A DNA stretch of 48,328 nt, taken from positions 1 through 48,328 of the forward strand of contig ONKX01000012.1 in the NCBI GenBank assembly GCA_900318555.1. The letters run 5' to 3'. Shown one piece after another: positions 39,648-48,328 of this stretch. This DNA comes from an uncultured Prevotellaceae bacterium (GTDB lineage Bacteria > Bacteroidota > Bacteroidia > Bacteroidales > Bacteroidaceae). The notes beneath the pieces were generated by a model. That model made no database searches. It was not told the DNA's origin and worked only from the letters and a program-made list of their open reading frames with translations. Made by a program: the position numbers and the translations under genes. How positions within the stretch are numbered: position 1 is the first letter of the stretch; every line of letters starts with the position of its first letter.

Positions 39648-42025
39648 ATTACACAATAGAAAAGATTACTACGCTCATTGGAGCACGTCGCATAGGCACA
39701 GCCGAGGCATTCGTAGGGTGGTTGTTGACTGACAGTCGCTCGCTGTGTTTTCCTGAAGAGACGCTGTTTTTTGCGTTGAAAACCCAACGCAACGACGGTC
39801 ATCATTATATTGCAGACCTCTACCGTCGAGGCGTGCGCAATTTCGTTGTCAGCGATTTGCCCGCCGACGTGCCGTCTGACGCTAATTTCCTGGTGGTTCC
39901 ATCACCCCTTGAAGCCCTGCAGCGACTGGCTGAGCGCCATCGTGATGAGTTTGATATTCCCGTGGTGGGTATTACGGGTTCGAATGGTAAGACGATGGTC
40001 AAAGAGTGGCTCTATCAGGTGTTGTCGCCCGATCATCGCGTGACGCGTTCGCCCAAGAGTTTCAATTCGCAGATCGGTGTGCCGTTGTCCGTTTGGTTGC
40101 TGAACGAACAGACGGAGATAGGCCTGTTTGAGGCTGGCATCAGTCAACCGGGTGAGATGCCGGCTTTGGCAGACATCATCCAGCCGACTATTGGCGTGCT
40201 GACGTCTATCGGTGCACCGCATCAGGAGAATTTCCGTTCGTTGGAGGAAAAATGTATGGAGAAACTGCAGCTGTTCCACGATGCGCAGGCAGTCATATAC
40301 AATGCCGACGATGATCTCGTGAGCCGTTGTATCCGCCGTTCCGACTTCAAGGGAAAGCGCATCGGTTGGCGACGTGACGAACTGTTGCCGATGTACCAGC
40401 TGCCTTTTATTGATGAGGCTTCGGTGGAGTGTTCGTTGGCTGTTGCTGCCACAGCACTTTATTTGGGCGTCACTCCCGAACAACTCAGCGAGCGTATGGC
40501 GCACCTCGAACCTGTTGCCATGCGACTGGAGGTGAAGGAAGGGCAGCACGGCTGTATCCTCATCAACGACTCGTATAATTCCGACATCAATTCGCTCAAT
40601 ATCGCCCTCGACTTCATGGCTCGTCGCGAGGAAACCCAGCGTACGCTGATTCTCAGCGATATCTACCAGAGCGGCATGAGCGACTACGACCTCTACAGCA
40701 AGGTCAATAGCCTTTGTGTCGAGCGTGGCGTCCAGCACCTCATCGCCATCGGACCACGTATCAACGCGCAGCGGAACCTGTTTACGCTAAAAGAACAGCA
40801 TTTCTTCGAGCGTACGGGGAAATTCCTGCGCAGCGACGTCTTCCGTCAGTTGCACGATGCGGTGATTCTGATTAAGGGAGCGCGCGACTTCGGTTTCGAT
40901 CGTATTACGGAACAACTGGAACAGAAGGTCCACGAGACCATCCTTGAGGTGAATCTCAATGCCGTTGTCGATAACCTCAATTACTACCGCTCGTTCCTGA
41001 AACCCGAGACCAAGCTCGTCTGCATGGTGAAGGCCGACGCTTACGGAGCCGGAGCCGTAGAGGTGGCAAAGACCCTTCAGGACCATCGTGTCGATTATCT
41101 TGCCGTCGCTGTTGCCGACGAGGGTGTCACCCTGCGTCGCAACGGCATCACGCAGAACATCATGATTATGAATCCTGAGATGACGGCTTTCAAGACGATG
41201 TTCGACTACGATCTCGAACCGGAGGTGTATTCGTTCCGATTGATGGATGCCCTCATTCGCGCTGCCGAGCAGCAAGGTATTAACGGATGGCCCGTCCACA
41301 TCAAACTGGATACGGGAATGCACCGTTTGGGCTTTGATCCGGAGAAAGACATGGATGAGTTGATTCGTCGTCTGAAGTCGCAGAATGCCATCATTCCGCG
41401 TTCCGTATTCTCGCATTTCGTAGGTTCCGATAGCGACGACTTCGACCGTTTCTCCGCTGAGCAGTTCCGTAAGTTCGATGAGGGCAGCAAGAAACTCCAG
41501 GCCGCCTTCAATCATAAGATTCTGCGCCACATGGATAATTCTGCCGCTATCGAGCATTTCCCTGAGCGACAGATGGATATGTGCCGACTGGGCCTCGGAC
41601 TCTATGGCGTCGATCCGCGCGACAATCGTATCCTGCACACCGTAAGCACCCTCAAGACCACCATCCTGCAGCTTCGTCATGTGCCGAAGGAAGAGACGGT
41701 GGGTTATAGCCGTAAGGGTGTTCTGACGCGCGACTCCGTCATTGCAGCCATTCCTATTGGTTATGCCGACGGACTGAACCGCCATCTCGGACGTGGGGCT
41801 TGCTATTGTCTGGTGAACGGACAAAAGGCTCCCTACGTAGGTAATATCTGCATGGATGTGGCCATGATTGACGTGACCGATATTGATTGCCAGGAGGGCG
41901 ATATGGTGGAAATTTTCGGCGAGCATCTGCCTGTGACGGTGCTCTCGGATGTGCTTCAGACCATCCCCTACGAAGTACTCACCAGTATCAGCTCGCGAGT
42001 GAAGAAAGTTTATTTCCAAGACTGA
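39644..42025 (+). CDS. murF-alr: Fused MurF ligase / alanine racemase
   Basis: 793 residues. N-terminal half: UDP-MurNAc-tripeptide D-Ala-D-Ala ligase (P-loop VGITGSNGKTMVKEWL; INDSYNSDINSL). C-terminal half from about 430: PLP-dependent alanine racemase (VCMVKADAYGAGAVEV with the PLP Lys; catalytic Tyr in VGYSRKGVL; GYADGLNRHLG; GNICMDVAMIDVTD). The fusion makes D-Ala and adds the dipeptide in one chain and is a known Bacteroidetes arrangement. A 7-bp inverted repeat AACGTAA-TAAT-TTACGTT (42039-42056) follows the stop. Confidence 0.96.
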   Translation: MNYTIEKITTLIGARRIGTAEAFVGWLLTDSRSLCFPEETLFFALKTQRNDGHHYIADLYRRGVRNFVVSDLPADVPSDANFLVVPSPLEALQRLAERHRDEFDIPVVGITGSNGKTMVKEWLYQVLSPDHRVTRSPKSFNSQIGVPLSVWLLNEQTEIGLFEAGISQPGEMPALADIIQPTIGVLTSIGAPHQENFRSLEEKCMEKLQLFHDAQAVIYNADDDLVSRCIRRSDFKGKRIGWRRDELLPMYQLPFIDEASVECSLAVAATALYLGVTPEQLSERMAHLEPVAMRLEVKEGQHGCILINDSYNSDINSLNIALDFMARREETQRTLILSDIYQSGMSDYDLYSKVNSLCVERGVQHLIAIGPRINAQRNLFTLKEQHFFERTGKFLRSDVFRQLHDAVILIKGARDFGFDRITEQLEQKVHETILEVNLNAVVDNLNYYRSFLKPETKLVCMVKADAYGAGAVEVAKTLQDHRVDYLAVAVADEGVTLRRNGITQNIMIMNPEMTAFKTMFDYDLEPEVYSFRLMDALIRAAEQQGINGWPVHIKLDTGMHRLGFDPEKDMDELIRRLKSQNAIIPRSVFSHFVGSDSDDFDRFSAEQFRKFDEGSKKLQAAFNHKILRHMDNSAAIEHFPERQMDMCRLGLGLYGVDPRDNRILHTVSTLKTTILQLRHVPKEETVGYSRKGVLTRDSVIAAIPIGYADGLNRHLGRGACYCLVNGQKAPYVGNICMDVAMIDVTDIDCQEGDMVEIFGEHLPVTVLSDVLQTIPYEVLTSISSRVKKVYFQD

Positions 42026-42095
42026 CGATACTCAAGAAAACGTAATAATTTACGTTAAATGCTGTCAATGCGGGCCGTATTCGACAAATTATTTG

Positions 42096-42103
42096 TAAAT
42101 TTG
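42096..42103 (+). promoter_or_regulatory. -7 box of the LptD-like gene (TAAATTTG)
   Basis: TAAATTTG ends 5 nt before the GTG at 42109, predicting transcription that begins at or next to the start codon. Confidence 0.65.
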
Positions 42104-42108
42104 CAGCC

Positions 42109-44991
42109 GTGAGAAGAAAAACGCTCATATTCATGCTGCTATTTGTCATCGTATTCTTGATGGCAGAAGTACCTGTTATGCGCTTCCCCCATTTCGGAGG
42201 AAGCCGTGATAGTGTGCTTACCGATTCAGTTCCAGCGGACACTTTGAAGCATATTGCCGACACCTTGAAGCATCTTGCAGATAGCTTGGTTAAGGATACG
42301 CTGATAAGGGATTCCCTGAAGCTCGATACGGCAAACATGGACTCTTTGCAAAAGGCTATTTGGATGCACAACAAAGTCATCGACGACTCTTTGCGTGCCG
42401 ACTCTTTGAACCGTCAGCGCAAAAACGGTATCGATGCCCCTGTTGAGTATTCGGCAGACGACTCATTGGTGTATATGGGCGATACAAAGTGGGCTTTCCT
42501 TTATGGTAAGTCTCACGTGAAATATGAGAACATGGACTTGGAGAGCGACCAGATTTACATGTCGATGGACTCTAGCCTGGTTCATGCCACAGGTTCACGC
42601 GACACCACGGGTAAGAAGTTCGGAACACCTGTTTTCAAGATGGGTAACGATACTTACGAAACCGATACGATGGCTTTCAACTTCAAGACGAAGAAGGGTC
42701 TCATCCAGAATGTCTATACCCAGCAGGATGATGGTTACATGACTTCGGAGATATCGAAGCGTGATGCCGACGGCAATATGTACCTCTATCACGGACGCTA
42801 TACCACTTGCGACCAGCCACACCCCGACTTCTATTTCGCCCTCTCGCGAGCTAAAGTACGTCCGGGCAAGGATGTCGTTTTCGGTCCTGCATATCTCGTG
42901 GTGGCTGACGTGCCGCTGCCGCTGGCTGTTCCCTATGGCTTTTTCCCCTTCACCAAGAGCTACTCTTCGGGTATCATCATGCCGACTTATGGCGACGAAT
43001 CGACGCGTGGCTTCTATCTGCGTGATGGCGGATACTATTTTGCCATCAACGACAAGATTGACCTAAAGCTCTTGGGTGAAATCTATACCAAGGGCACATG
43101 GGGTCTCTCGGCAGCATCCAATTATCGGAAGCGCTACCGTTACAGCGGTTCGTTCTATGCCAGCTACCAGAATACGGTGACGGGCGACAAAAACATGCCC
43201 GACTACGTGCGGCAAACCAGTTTCTCTATCAAGTGGTCCCATCGTCAGGATCCCAAGGCGAATCCCGTCCGTACGCTTTCGGCCAGTGTGAACTATGCCT
43301 CACAGAGTTACGAGACCAACAACCTCAATTCGCTGTACAATCCGCAGGCTTTGGCACAATCGACACGAACTTCGAACGTGAGATTCGGTACGGGATTCTC
43401 GAGTCTCGGCATGACGATGGACCTCACCGTCAGCGCCAATCAGAACATGCGCGACTCCACTGTTGACCTGACATTGCCGCAGTTGAACATCAGCGTATCG
43501 CGCTTCAACCCCTTCAAGCGTAAAAATGGGGTAGGCGAGGAGCGCTGGTACGAGAAAATCACCCTGCAATATACGGGTAATCTTCAAAACACCATTCATA
43601 CGAAAGAGGAGAAGCTCATGAAGTCGAGTCTGGCGAAAGACTGGCGCAACGGTATGGACCATAACATCCGCGCCAACGCCAGCTTCAATCTCTTCAAGAA
43701 CCTGAACGTCAACCCCTCGTTCAATTTCAACGACAAGATGTTGACGCAGAAATACAAGCGTTCGTGGGACGAAGAAAAACAGGTTGAGCGCGTCGATACG
43801 CTTACGGGATTCTACAACATGTACGATTGGGATATGAGTGTTTCGCTCTCCACCAAGCTCTACGGCTTCTTCATCCCCAACCGCAAGATTTTCGGTAATA
43901 AGATTGACCGCATCCGTCACGTCTTCACGCCCAACGTCAGTTTCAGCTACGCTCCCGGTTTCGGTGACGAGCGCTATGGCTATTACGACCATTACATGAA
44001 AATCGACAAGGACGGAAACTCTACCCTGGTAGAATATTCACCTTACTCGGGAACCCTTTATTCAGCTCCTAGCAAGGATATGCGAGGCTCTATGTCTATG
44101 TCTATCTCGAACAATGTCGAGATGAAGTATCGTAATAAGGAAGACTCGCTGGTGAAGGTTAGCCTCATTGATGAGTTGGGTGCACAGATGTCGTACAACT
44201 TTGCTGCCAAGGAGCGCCCTTGGAGTGACCTCAGTACCACGCTGCGACTGAAGATTACGAAGAGTTACACCTTCAACCTCAATGCCCAGTTTGCCACTTA
44301 TGCCTACGAAGCCGATTCCGTGGGTGCACGTCCTTATATCGGCACGCGTACGGAGTATAGCAAGGGCCGTTTCGGACGTTTCCAGGGTATGTCTCAGAAC
44401 CTCGACTACAACCTCACCAACGAGAAAGTCGCCAATTTCTTCAAGTGGCTGCGTGGCGAAAAGACTAAAAAGAAGAAGGACAAGGATAAGGATCAGAAAA
44501 ACGACGAATACGACACTGGCTTGGATTCCAATATCGACGACAAGATGGAGGCCAGCAAGCATAGTGCCGGTCGTGGCGAGAAAGAGATGGCCGAAACCGA
44601 CGAAGACGGCTATATGGCTTTCTCCATGCCTTGGTCCATCCGTTTCGGTTATGGTATCACCATGCGTGAAAACACCAGCGGCACGTTCAACTACGACACC
44701 ATGCGCTATCCTTATAAGTTCACGCAGAACCTGAACATCAGTGGCAATATCCGTCTGTCTGAAGGCTGGGATATCTCGTTCTCGTCAGGCTACGACTTTG
44801 AAAACAAGAAGATTTCCGTGACCACCGCACAGCTGTCGCGCGACCTCCATTGCTTTAGCATGTCATGTAGCGTGCAGCTGGCGCCGATAACCAGTTATAA
44901 CTTCTCCTTCCGATGCAATGCCGCCACGCTTACCGACGCCTTGAAGTACGATAAGCGCAGCGGATATACGAACGCTGTTCAGTGGTACTAA
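42109..44991 (+). CDS. LptD-like outer-membrane LPS-assembly protein
   Basis: 960 residues. It has an N-terminal signal anchor (TLIFMLLFVIVFLMAEV), a Ser/Asp/Leu repeat region (about 44-100), an OstA-like beta-jellyroll (ADDSLVYMGDTKWAFLYG, VKYENMDLESDQIYM, GLIQNVYTQQDDGYM) and a long C-terminal barrel rich in aromatic strands (SYSSGIIMPTYGDESTRGFY, ending AVQWY). This order matches Bacteroidetes LptD-type proteins that insert LPS or LOS into the outer leaflet. A Lys/Asp-rich insert (KTKKKKDKDKDQKNDEYD) lies near residue 785. GTG at 42109 is used as start; ATG 42133 is an alternative. The stop codon is the first base triplet of a 7-mer array. Confidence 0.82.
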   Translation: MRRKTLIFMLLFVIVFLMAEVPVMRFPHFGGSRDSVLTDSVPADTLKHIADTLKHLADSLVKDTLIRDSLKLDTANMDSLQKAIWMHNKVIDDSLRADSLNRQRKNGIDAPVEYSADDSLVYMGDTKWAFLYGKSHVKYENMDLESDQIYMSMDSSLVHATGSRDTTGKKFGTPVFKMGNDTYETDTMAFNFKTKKGLIQNVYTQQDDGYMTSEISKRDADGNMYLYHGRYTTCDQPHPDFYFALSRAKVRPGKDVVFGPAYLVVADVPLPLAVPYGFFPFTKSYSSGIIMPTYGDESTRGFYLRDGGYYFAINDKIDLKLLGEIYTKGTWGLSAASNYRKRYRYSGSFYASYQNTVTGDKNMPDYVRQTSFSIKWSHRQDPKANPVRTLSASVNYASQSYETNNLNSLYNPQALAQSTRTSNVRFGTGFSSLGMTMDLTVSANQNMRDSTVDLTLPQLNISVSRFNPFKRKNGVGEERWYEKITLQYTGNLQNTIHTKEEKLMKSSLAKDWRNGMDHNIRANASFNLFKNLNVNPSFNFNDKMLTQKYKRSWDEEKQVERVDTLTGFYNMYDWDMSVSLSTKLYGFFIPNRKIFGNKIDRIRHVFTPNVSFSYAPGFGDERYGYYDHYMKIDKDGNSTLVEYSPYSGTLYSAPSKDMRGSMSMSISNNVEMKYRNKEDSLVKVSLIDELGAQMSYNFAAKERPWSDLSTTLRLKITKSYTFNLNAQFATYAYEADSVGARPYIGTRTEYSKGRFGRFQGMSQNLDYNLTNEKVANFFKWLRGEKTKKKKDKDKDQKNDEYDTGLDSNIDDKMEASKHSAGRGEKEMAETDEDGYMAFSMPWSIRFGYGITMRENTSGTFNYDTMRYPYKFTQNLNISGNIRLSEGWDISFSSGYDFENKKISVTTAQLSRDLHCFSMSCSVQLAPITSYNFSFRCNAATLTDALKYDKRSGYTNAVQWY
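42238..42279 (+). repeat. Tandem 21-bp repeat encoding DTLKHIA/DTLKHLA
   Basis: Two 21-base units in frame, followed by decayed DSL..DTLIRDSL copies. The 7-codon unit keeps a DxL spacing. Confidence 0.65.
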
Positions 44992-45023
44992 CCGTTAACC
45001 TTTAACCGTTAACCTTTAATCGT
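44989..45023. repeat. 7-bp tandem repeat array (TAACCGT/TAACCTT) between two convergent genes
   Basis: TAACCGT, TAACCTT, TAACCGT, TAACCTT, TAATCGT. It contains the stop codons of both the LptD-like gene (44989-44991) and the antiporter gene (45016-45018 on the other strand). Confidence 0.9.
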
Positions 45024-47280
45024 TATTGCCGAATAGCGCGTCGAGCGATTCCTGCTCGCCCACAATCCAAAGGATGTCGCCTTCCTCGAAACGACGGTTC
45101 GGGTCGAGACGCGACAGGTTCTCTTTTCCTTCCTCCAGACCAATCACCATACAGCTGTAGATATTGCGGATACCGCTATCCTTCAGGTTCTTGCCGATAA
45201 ACGGACTGCCTTCGCCAATGATGAGCTGGCGCAGCTTCATCTCGCGGTTCTCCAGGTCGAAGTCCTCACCGATAACCTCCGTCTTGATGGCGTTGGCAAA
45301 TTTCGACACCTGCTCGTCGCTGCCGATGACCTGCAACTTGTCGCCAGGGAAAATGACATAGTCGCCATCGGGAATGTTCAATCGGAAATTGGCTCGCAGG
45401 ATGCTGCTCACGTGGACACCGTATTTACGTCCTAAGTTCAGCTGTTTCAGCGTGCTGCCCATCCATTGCGAATTCATGGGCACGTCGAAATCGGCAATAT
45501 GGATATCGCGGTCCAGCAGTCGTCCTTCGTACAGCGGACGTTTCTTGCCGTGTACCTGTGCCTCAATGTCGCGCGAACGCAGGTTCAGCATAAAGAGTCG
45601 CTCCAGCTTGATACTGCGCGACTTGACGGTTCGCGAGACCACCATCAGCGCTACGACCATTACTCCGATGGTAATCAGGATGGCGTTGGTGAGATGGCTC
45701 AGATAGTGGCAGATGTAGAAGATATACGCTACGGCAATGATGACGCGCACCAGGATAGTAAACAGCAGGGGCAGACGGTTCTTGTTGCTCTCCTCCCATA
45801 GCTGCCGCCACTCTTCCGAACGGTTTTTCTTCATGATCATAGCGCGCAGGAATGGTGAAATAAACAGAATGGTCAGCACGCCCGTAATGAGGTTGCCGTA
45901 TATTTCCAGATGCTCGCCCGGCAGCACTTCGTGGATGAAGGGCAGGAAGAAGGTAAACATCACCACAATGGTGGCTGACGTCAGGATGGCGTAAACCAAC
46001 GTATTGACAGCCATCTGCGTCATCAGTTGCTTCCACAGGCTCTTCTCCGTCGATTCCGGACGACTCATGCTCTGCTTGTTCAACAGCTGGATAATTCTCG
46101 ACGGCAAGTGATGCTCTAAACTGTTATATGCCGGTGTGGCCAGACGAATCATGTAAGGCGTCAGGAAGGTCGTAATGACCGATACAGCCACGACGACGGG
46201 GTAGAGGAACTCGCTGATGACGCCCAGCGACAATCCCAGCGAGGCAATGATAAACGAGAATTCACCGATCTGCGCCATCGAGAAACCGCAGCGCATGGCC
46301 GACTTCAGACTCTCGCCACCCAACATAAACGAAAGCGATCCCAGCGTGCTTTGTCCGATGATGATGGTCAGCACCAGTGCTACGATGGGAAATGCATAGT
46401 CGATGAGTATCTGGGGGTCAACCAACATACCCACCGACACGAAGAAGATGGCGCCGAAGAGGTTCTTGACGGGTTCCACCAGCTTCTCAATATGCTCGGC
46501 CTCGATCGTCTCTGCCAGGATGCTTCCCATGATGAAAGCTCCGAAAGCCGACGAGAAACCAACCTTCGTTGAGAAGACAGCCATCGCACAGCACAGTCCC
46601 AGCGACACGATCAACAGCACCTCATCGTTCACCAGCCTGCGAATCTTACGCAGGAAAGCCGGAACGGCAAAGATTCCCACCACCAGCCACAACACCAGGA
46701 AGAAACCTATCTTGACGATGGACCCCAGCATCTGTCCTCCGTCGGGATTATCACCGGCAGCAATGGCGCTCAGCATCACCATCATGACGATGGCCAGAAT
46801 ATCTTCCAGGATGAGCACCGACATCACCAGTCCGGCAAACTGCTGCTGGCGCAGCCCCAAGTCGTCGAAGGCCTTGTAGATAATCGTCGTCGAACTCATG
46901 GCGAGCATTCCTCCGAGGAAGATGCAGTCCATTCTTGACCAATTGAACGCATGTCCTACCGCCACACCCAGCAATGCCATGGAGAAAATGATGGTGATGG
47001 TCGAAATGATAGGCGAAGCACCCATCTTCAGGATTTTCTTGAACGAGAAGTCCAATCCCAGCGAAAACAGCAGGAACATCACGCCGATGTCCGCCCACAG
47101 ATGTACGTTCTTTGTATCTACTACCGATGCGGTATAGGGCATGTGCGGACTCACGAGGAATCCTGCCACGATATATCCCAACACCAGGGGTTGCTTCAGT
47201 CTCTTGAAAATCAGGGTCACGATACCTGCCGACATCAGAATGTACGCCAGGTCGTTGATTAGTTCTGGAATCTCAGCCAT
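45016..47280 (-). CDS. CPA2-type cation/proton antiporter with two C-terminal TrkA-C (RCK_C) domains
   Basis: 754 residues. The N-terminal ~390 residues hold a CPA2 exchanger with 12-13 spans (QPLVLGYIVAGFLVSP, LFSLGLDFSFKKI, ILEDILAIVMM with the conserved ED pair, FGAFIMGSILAET). A middle hydrophobic region (about 420-560) adds four more spans. The C-terminus carries two RCK_C modules (LNLGRKYGVHVSSILR, INIPDGDYVIFPGDKLQVIG; GEGSPFIGKNLKDSGIRN, FEEGDILWIVGEQESL). It probably exchanges K+ or Na+ for H+. It follows the GH3 gene on the same strand after a 7-mer array. Confidence 0.9.
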   Translation of the reverse strand: MAEIPELINDLAYILMSAGIVTLIFKRLKQPLVLGYIVAGFLVSPHMPYTASVVDTKNVHLWADIGVMFLLFSLGLDFSFKKILKMGASPIISTITIIFSMALLGVAVGHAFNWSRMDCIFLGGMLAMSSTTIIYKAFDDLGLRQQQFAGLVMSVLILEDILAIVMMVMLSAIAAGDNPDGGQMLGSIVKIGFFLVLWLVVGIFAVPAFLRKIRRLVNDEVLLIVSLGLCCAMAVFSTKVGFSSAFGAFIMGSILAETIEAEHIEKLVEPVKNLFGAIFFVSVGMLVDPQILIDYAFPIVALVLTIIIGQSTLGSLSFMLGGESLKSAMRCGFSMAQIGEFSFIIASLGLSLGVISEFLYPVVVAVSVITTFLTPYMIRLATPAYNSLEHHLPSRIIQLLNKQSMSRPESTEKSLWKQLMTQMAVNTLVYAILTSATIVVMFTFFLPFIHEVLPGEHLEIYGNLITGVLTILFISPFLRAMIMKKNRSEEWRQLWEESNKNRLPLLFTILVRVIIAVAYIFYICHYLSHLTNAILITIGVMVVALMVVSRTVKSRSIKLERLFMLNLRSRDIEAQVHGKKRPLYEGRLLDRDIHIADFDVPMNSQWMGSTLKQLNLGRKYGVHVSSILRANFRLNIPDGDYVIFPGDKLQVIGSDEQVSKFANAIKTEVIGEDFDLENREMKLRQLIIGEGSPFIGKNLKDSGIRNIYSCMVIGLEEGKENLSRLDPNRRFEEGDILWIVGEQESLDALFGNND

Positions 47281-47286
47281 TTTTTA

Positions 47287-47321
47287 TCTTACCTCTTACT
47301 TCTTACCTCTCACCTCTTATT
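47287..47321. repeat. 7-bp tandem repeat array (TCTTACC type)
   Basis: TCTTACC, TCTTACT, TCTTACC, TCTCACC, TCTTATT. It fills the gap between the antiporter start and the GH3 stop codon. The unit is the complement of the AGGTAAG family at 1101 and 38804. Confidence 0.88.
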
Positions 47322-47322
47322 A

Positions 47323-48328
47323 TTATATATTCGGTGTTTCCCACACCTTTGTCTTCGTACATGTCGTAGTCGTCGTCAGACGGTCAACGCGCAGCACGAA
47401 GTCTCCTTCCTCCAGCGTCCAACGGCAGTCGGCACCGACAAATGCCAAATCCTTCGCGGGCAACTGGAAGGTTACCGTCTTCGTCTCTCCGGGCTCCAGC
47501 GCAATCTTCGTAAAGTCGCGCAGACGCTTGTTGTCGGGGACGATGCTGGCCACGAGGTCGCTCGAATACAGCAACACGGCCTCTTTGCCCGCACGGCTGC
47601 CGGTGTTCTTCACATCGACGCTCACCGTCAGCACGTCGTCGGCGGTAAACGTCGCCTTGTCAACCTTCAAGTTCGAATACTCGAAGGTGGTATAGCTCAG
47701 TCCGTAGCCGAAGGGCCACTGGAGCGAAACCTTCGCGTCGTAGTTATAGGCTCCTTCCATCGTACCGACTTCCTCACTCACCTTATAGTCGTAGGTGTTG
47801 AGGGAGTTGATCTCACGCGGATAGGTGTAAGGCATCTTTCCCGAGAAATTGGCGTCGCCTGCCAACAGATTAGCCAGCGCGTCGCCACCGTAGTTGCCAG
47901 GGATGAAGATATCCACAACGGCCTTAGCCAGCGGTTCGATGTCGGCAATGAGGCGCGGACGGCCCTCGTTCAATACCAGTACGACGGGCTTGCCGCTCTT
48001 CGCCAGCGCCTTCACGAGGTTGCGCTGGGGCTCTGAGAGCCACAGGTCTGTGAGGTTGCCGGGCGTTTCCGTATAGCTATTCTCACCGATGCAGGCCACG
48101 ATGACGTCGGCCGTAGCTGATGCAAACACGGCTTTCTCAAACATGGGCTTGTTCTCCTCGTAGTAGGCTCCGTCTTCCTTATAAGTGACGGCTTGTTCCA
48201 TCGTGACGTTCTCCTTGCCGAACTTGTTACACAGGGCCTCGTAGATGGTATTGTATTTCTCAGACATGTCTTCAGCCCGCGAACCCTGCCACGTGTAGCT
48301 CCAGCCACCGTGCAAGCAGCGCATCTGA
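47323..48328 (-). CDS. GH3 beta-glucosidase-type enzyme, 3' part only
   Basis: The reading frame runs off the right edge of the window, so only the C-terminal ~335 residues are seen. They match the GH3 C-terminal domain ([58 protein letters not shown]-like [25 protein letters not shown]) and the fibronectin-III-like domain ([32 protein letters not shown]). Family members remove terminal beta-glucosyl or xylosyl units and are secreted in Bacteroidales. A plausible partner of the alpha-glucuronidase in xylan breakdown, but 39 kb away and not co-regulated as far as can be seen. The acid/base residue cannot be identified with certainty in this fragment. Confidence 0.9.
   Translation of the reverse strand, partial: QMRCLHGGWSYTWQGSRAEDMSEKYNTIYEALCNKFGKENVTMEQAVTYKEDGAYYEENKPMFEKAVFASATADVIVACIGENSYTETPGNLTDLWLSEPQRNLVKALAKSGKPVVLVLNEGRPRLIADIEPLAKAVVDIFIPGNYGGDALANLLAGDANFSGKMPYTYPREINSLNTYDYKVSEEVGTMEGAYNYDAKVSLQWPFGYGLSYTTFEYSNLKVDKATFTADDVLTVSVDVKNTGSRAGKEAVLLYSSDLVASIVPDNKRLRDFTKIALEPGETKTVTFQLPAKDLAFVGADCRWTLEEGDFVLRVDRLTTTTTCTKTKVWETPNI

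Noticed and set aside
40787-42019. 410-codon open frame on the minus strand
   Set aside because: Antisense to the racemase half of murF-alr.
1-47321. 7-bp arrays considered as CRISPR or as one insertion element
   Set aside because: Units are far too short, adjacent without spacers, and differ in sequence from array to array; no cas genes are present.

Overview
The window looks like chromosomal DNA from a Bacteroidales bacterium, most probably a Prevotella-type member of the Prevotellaceae. The evidence is the recurring TAnnTTTG -7 promoter box, the absence of strong Shine-Dalgarno sites, a fused MurF-alanine racemase, the bifunctional fucose enzyme Fkp beside a FucP-type transporter, a GSCFA protein, LuxS with its nucleosidase, and secreted carbohydrate-active enzymes (GH67, PL1, partial GH3). 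No rRNA, tRNA or CRISPR array was seen.

Layout. 1-6.4 kb is accessory: an HU-like DNA-binding protein with a chitobiase-type C-terminal domain, a PIN toxin with its small partner, a perfect 38-bp AT palindrome, a putative lipoprotein, a REP-type HUH transposase with matching REP-like hairpins, two small genes sharing a GSNxQVFNG motif, a 10-bp-period repeat array and a frame-disrupted small gene. 6.4-10.8 kb holds a GH67 alpha-glucuronidase, typA and rpsO. 10.9-20.7 kb is one operon of four membrane histidine kinases. 20.8-26.8 kb carries frr, rsgA, an outer-membrane barrel protein, mnmA and an SPFH/ribbon-helix-helix/small membrane protein trio. 26.8-32.3 kb is a same-strand run mtnN, luxS, pectate lyase, CotH-domain protein. 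32.4-48.3 kb has a YfhO-type membrane protein, fucP/fkp for fucose salvage, GSCFA, murF-alr, an LptD-like protein, a CPA2 cation/proton antiporter and the 3' part of a GH3 glucosidase.

The main find is the kinase operon. In transcription order the phosphoacceptor position reads Tyr, His, Tyr, His, in otherwise well conserved H-boxes. The first Tyr protein has also lost the N-box Asn and the normal G2 box and is probably a pseudokinase; the second Tyr protein keeps its ATP-binding boxes. The upstream Tyr/His pair has no large periplasmic domain, while the downstream pair carries periplasmic solute-binding domains in both members. This suggests duplication of a Tyr/His kinase pair that may act as heterodimers.

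A second signal is a set of tandem arrays, each with a 7-bp unit but with different unit sequences, found at gene borders (sometimes supplying the stop or start codon) and inside three genes (aguA, rsgA, mtnN), where they add in-frame 7-residue periodic peptides. A third is a REP/RAYT pair in which hairpins with a common frame show compensatory stem changes.
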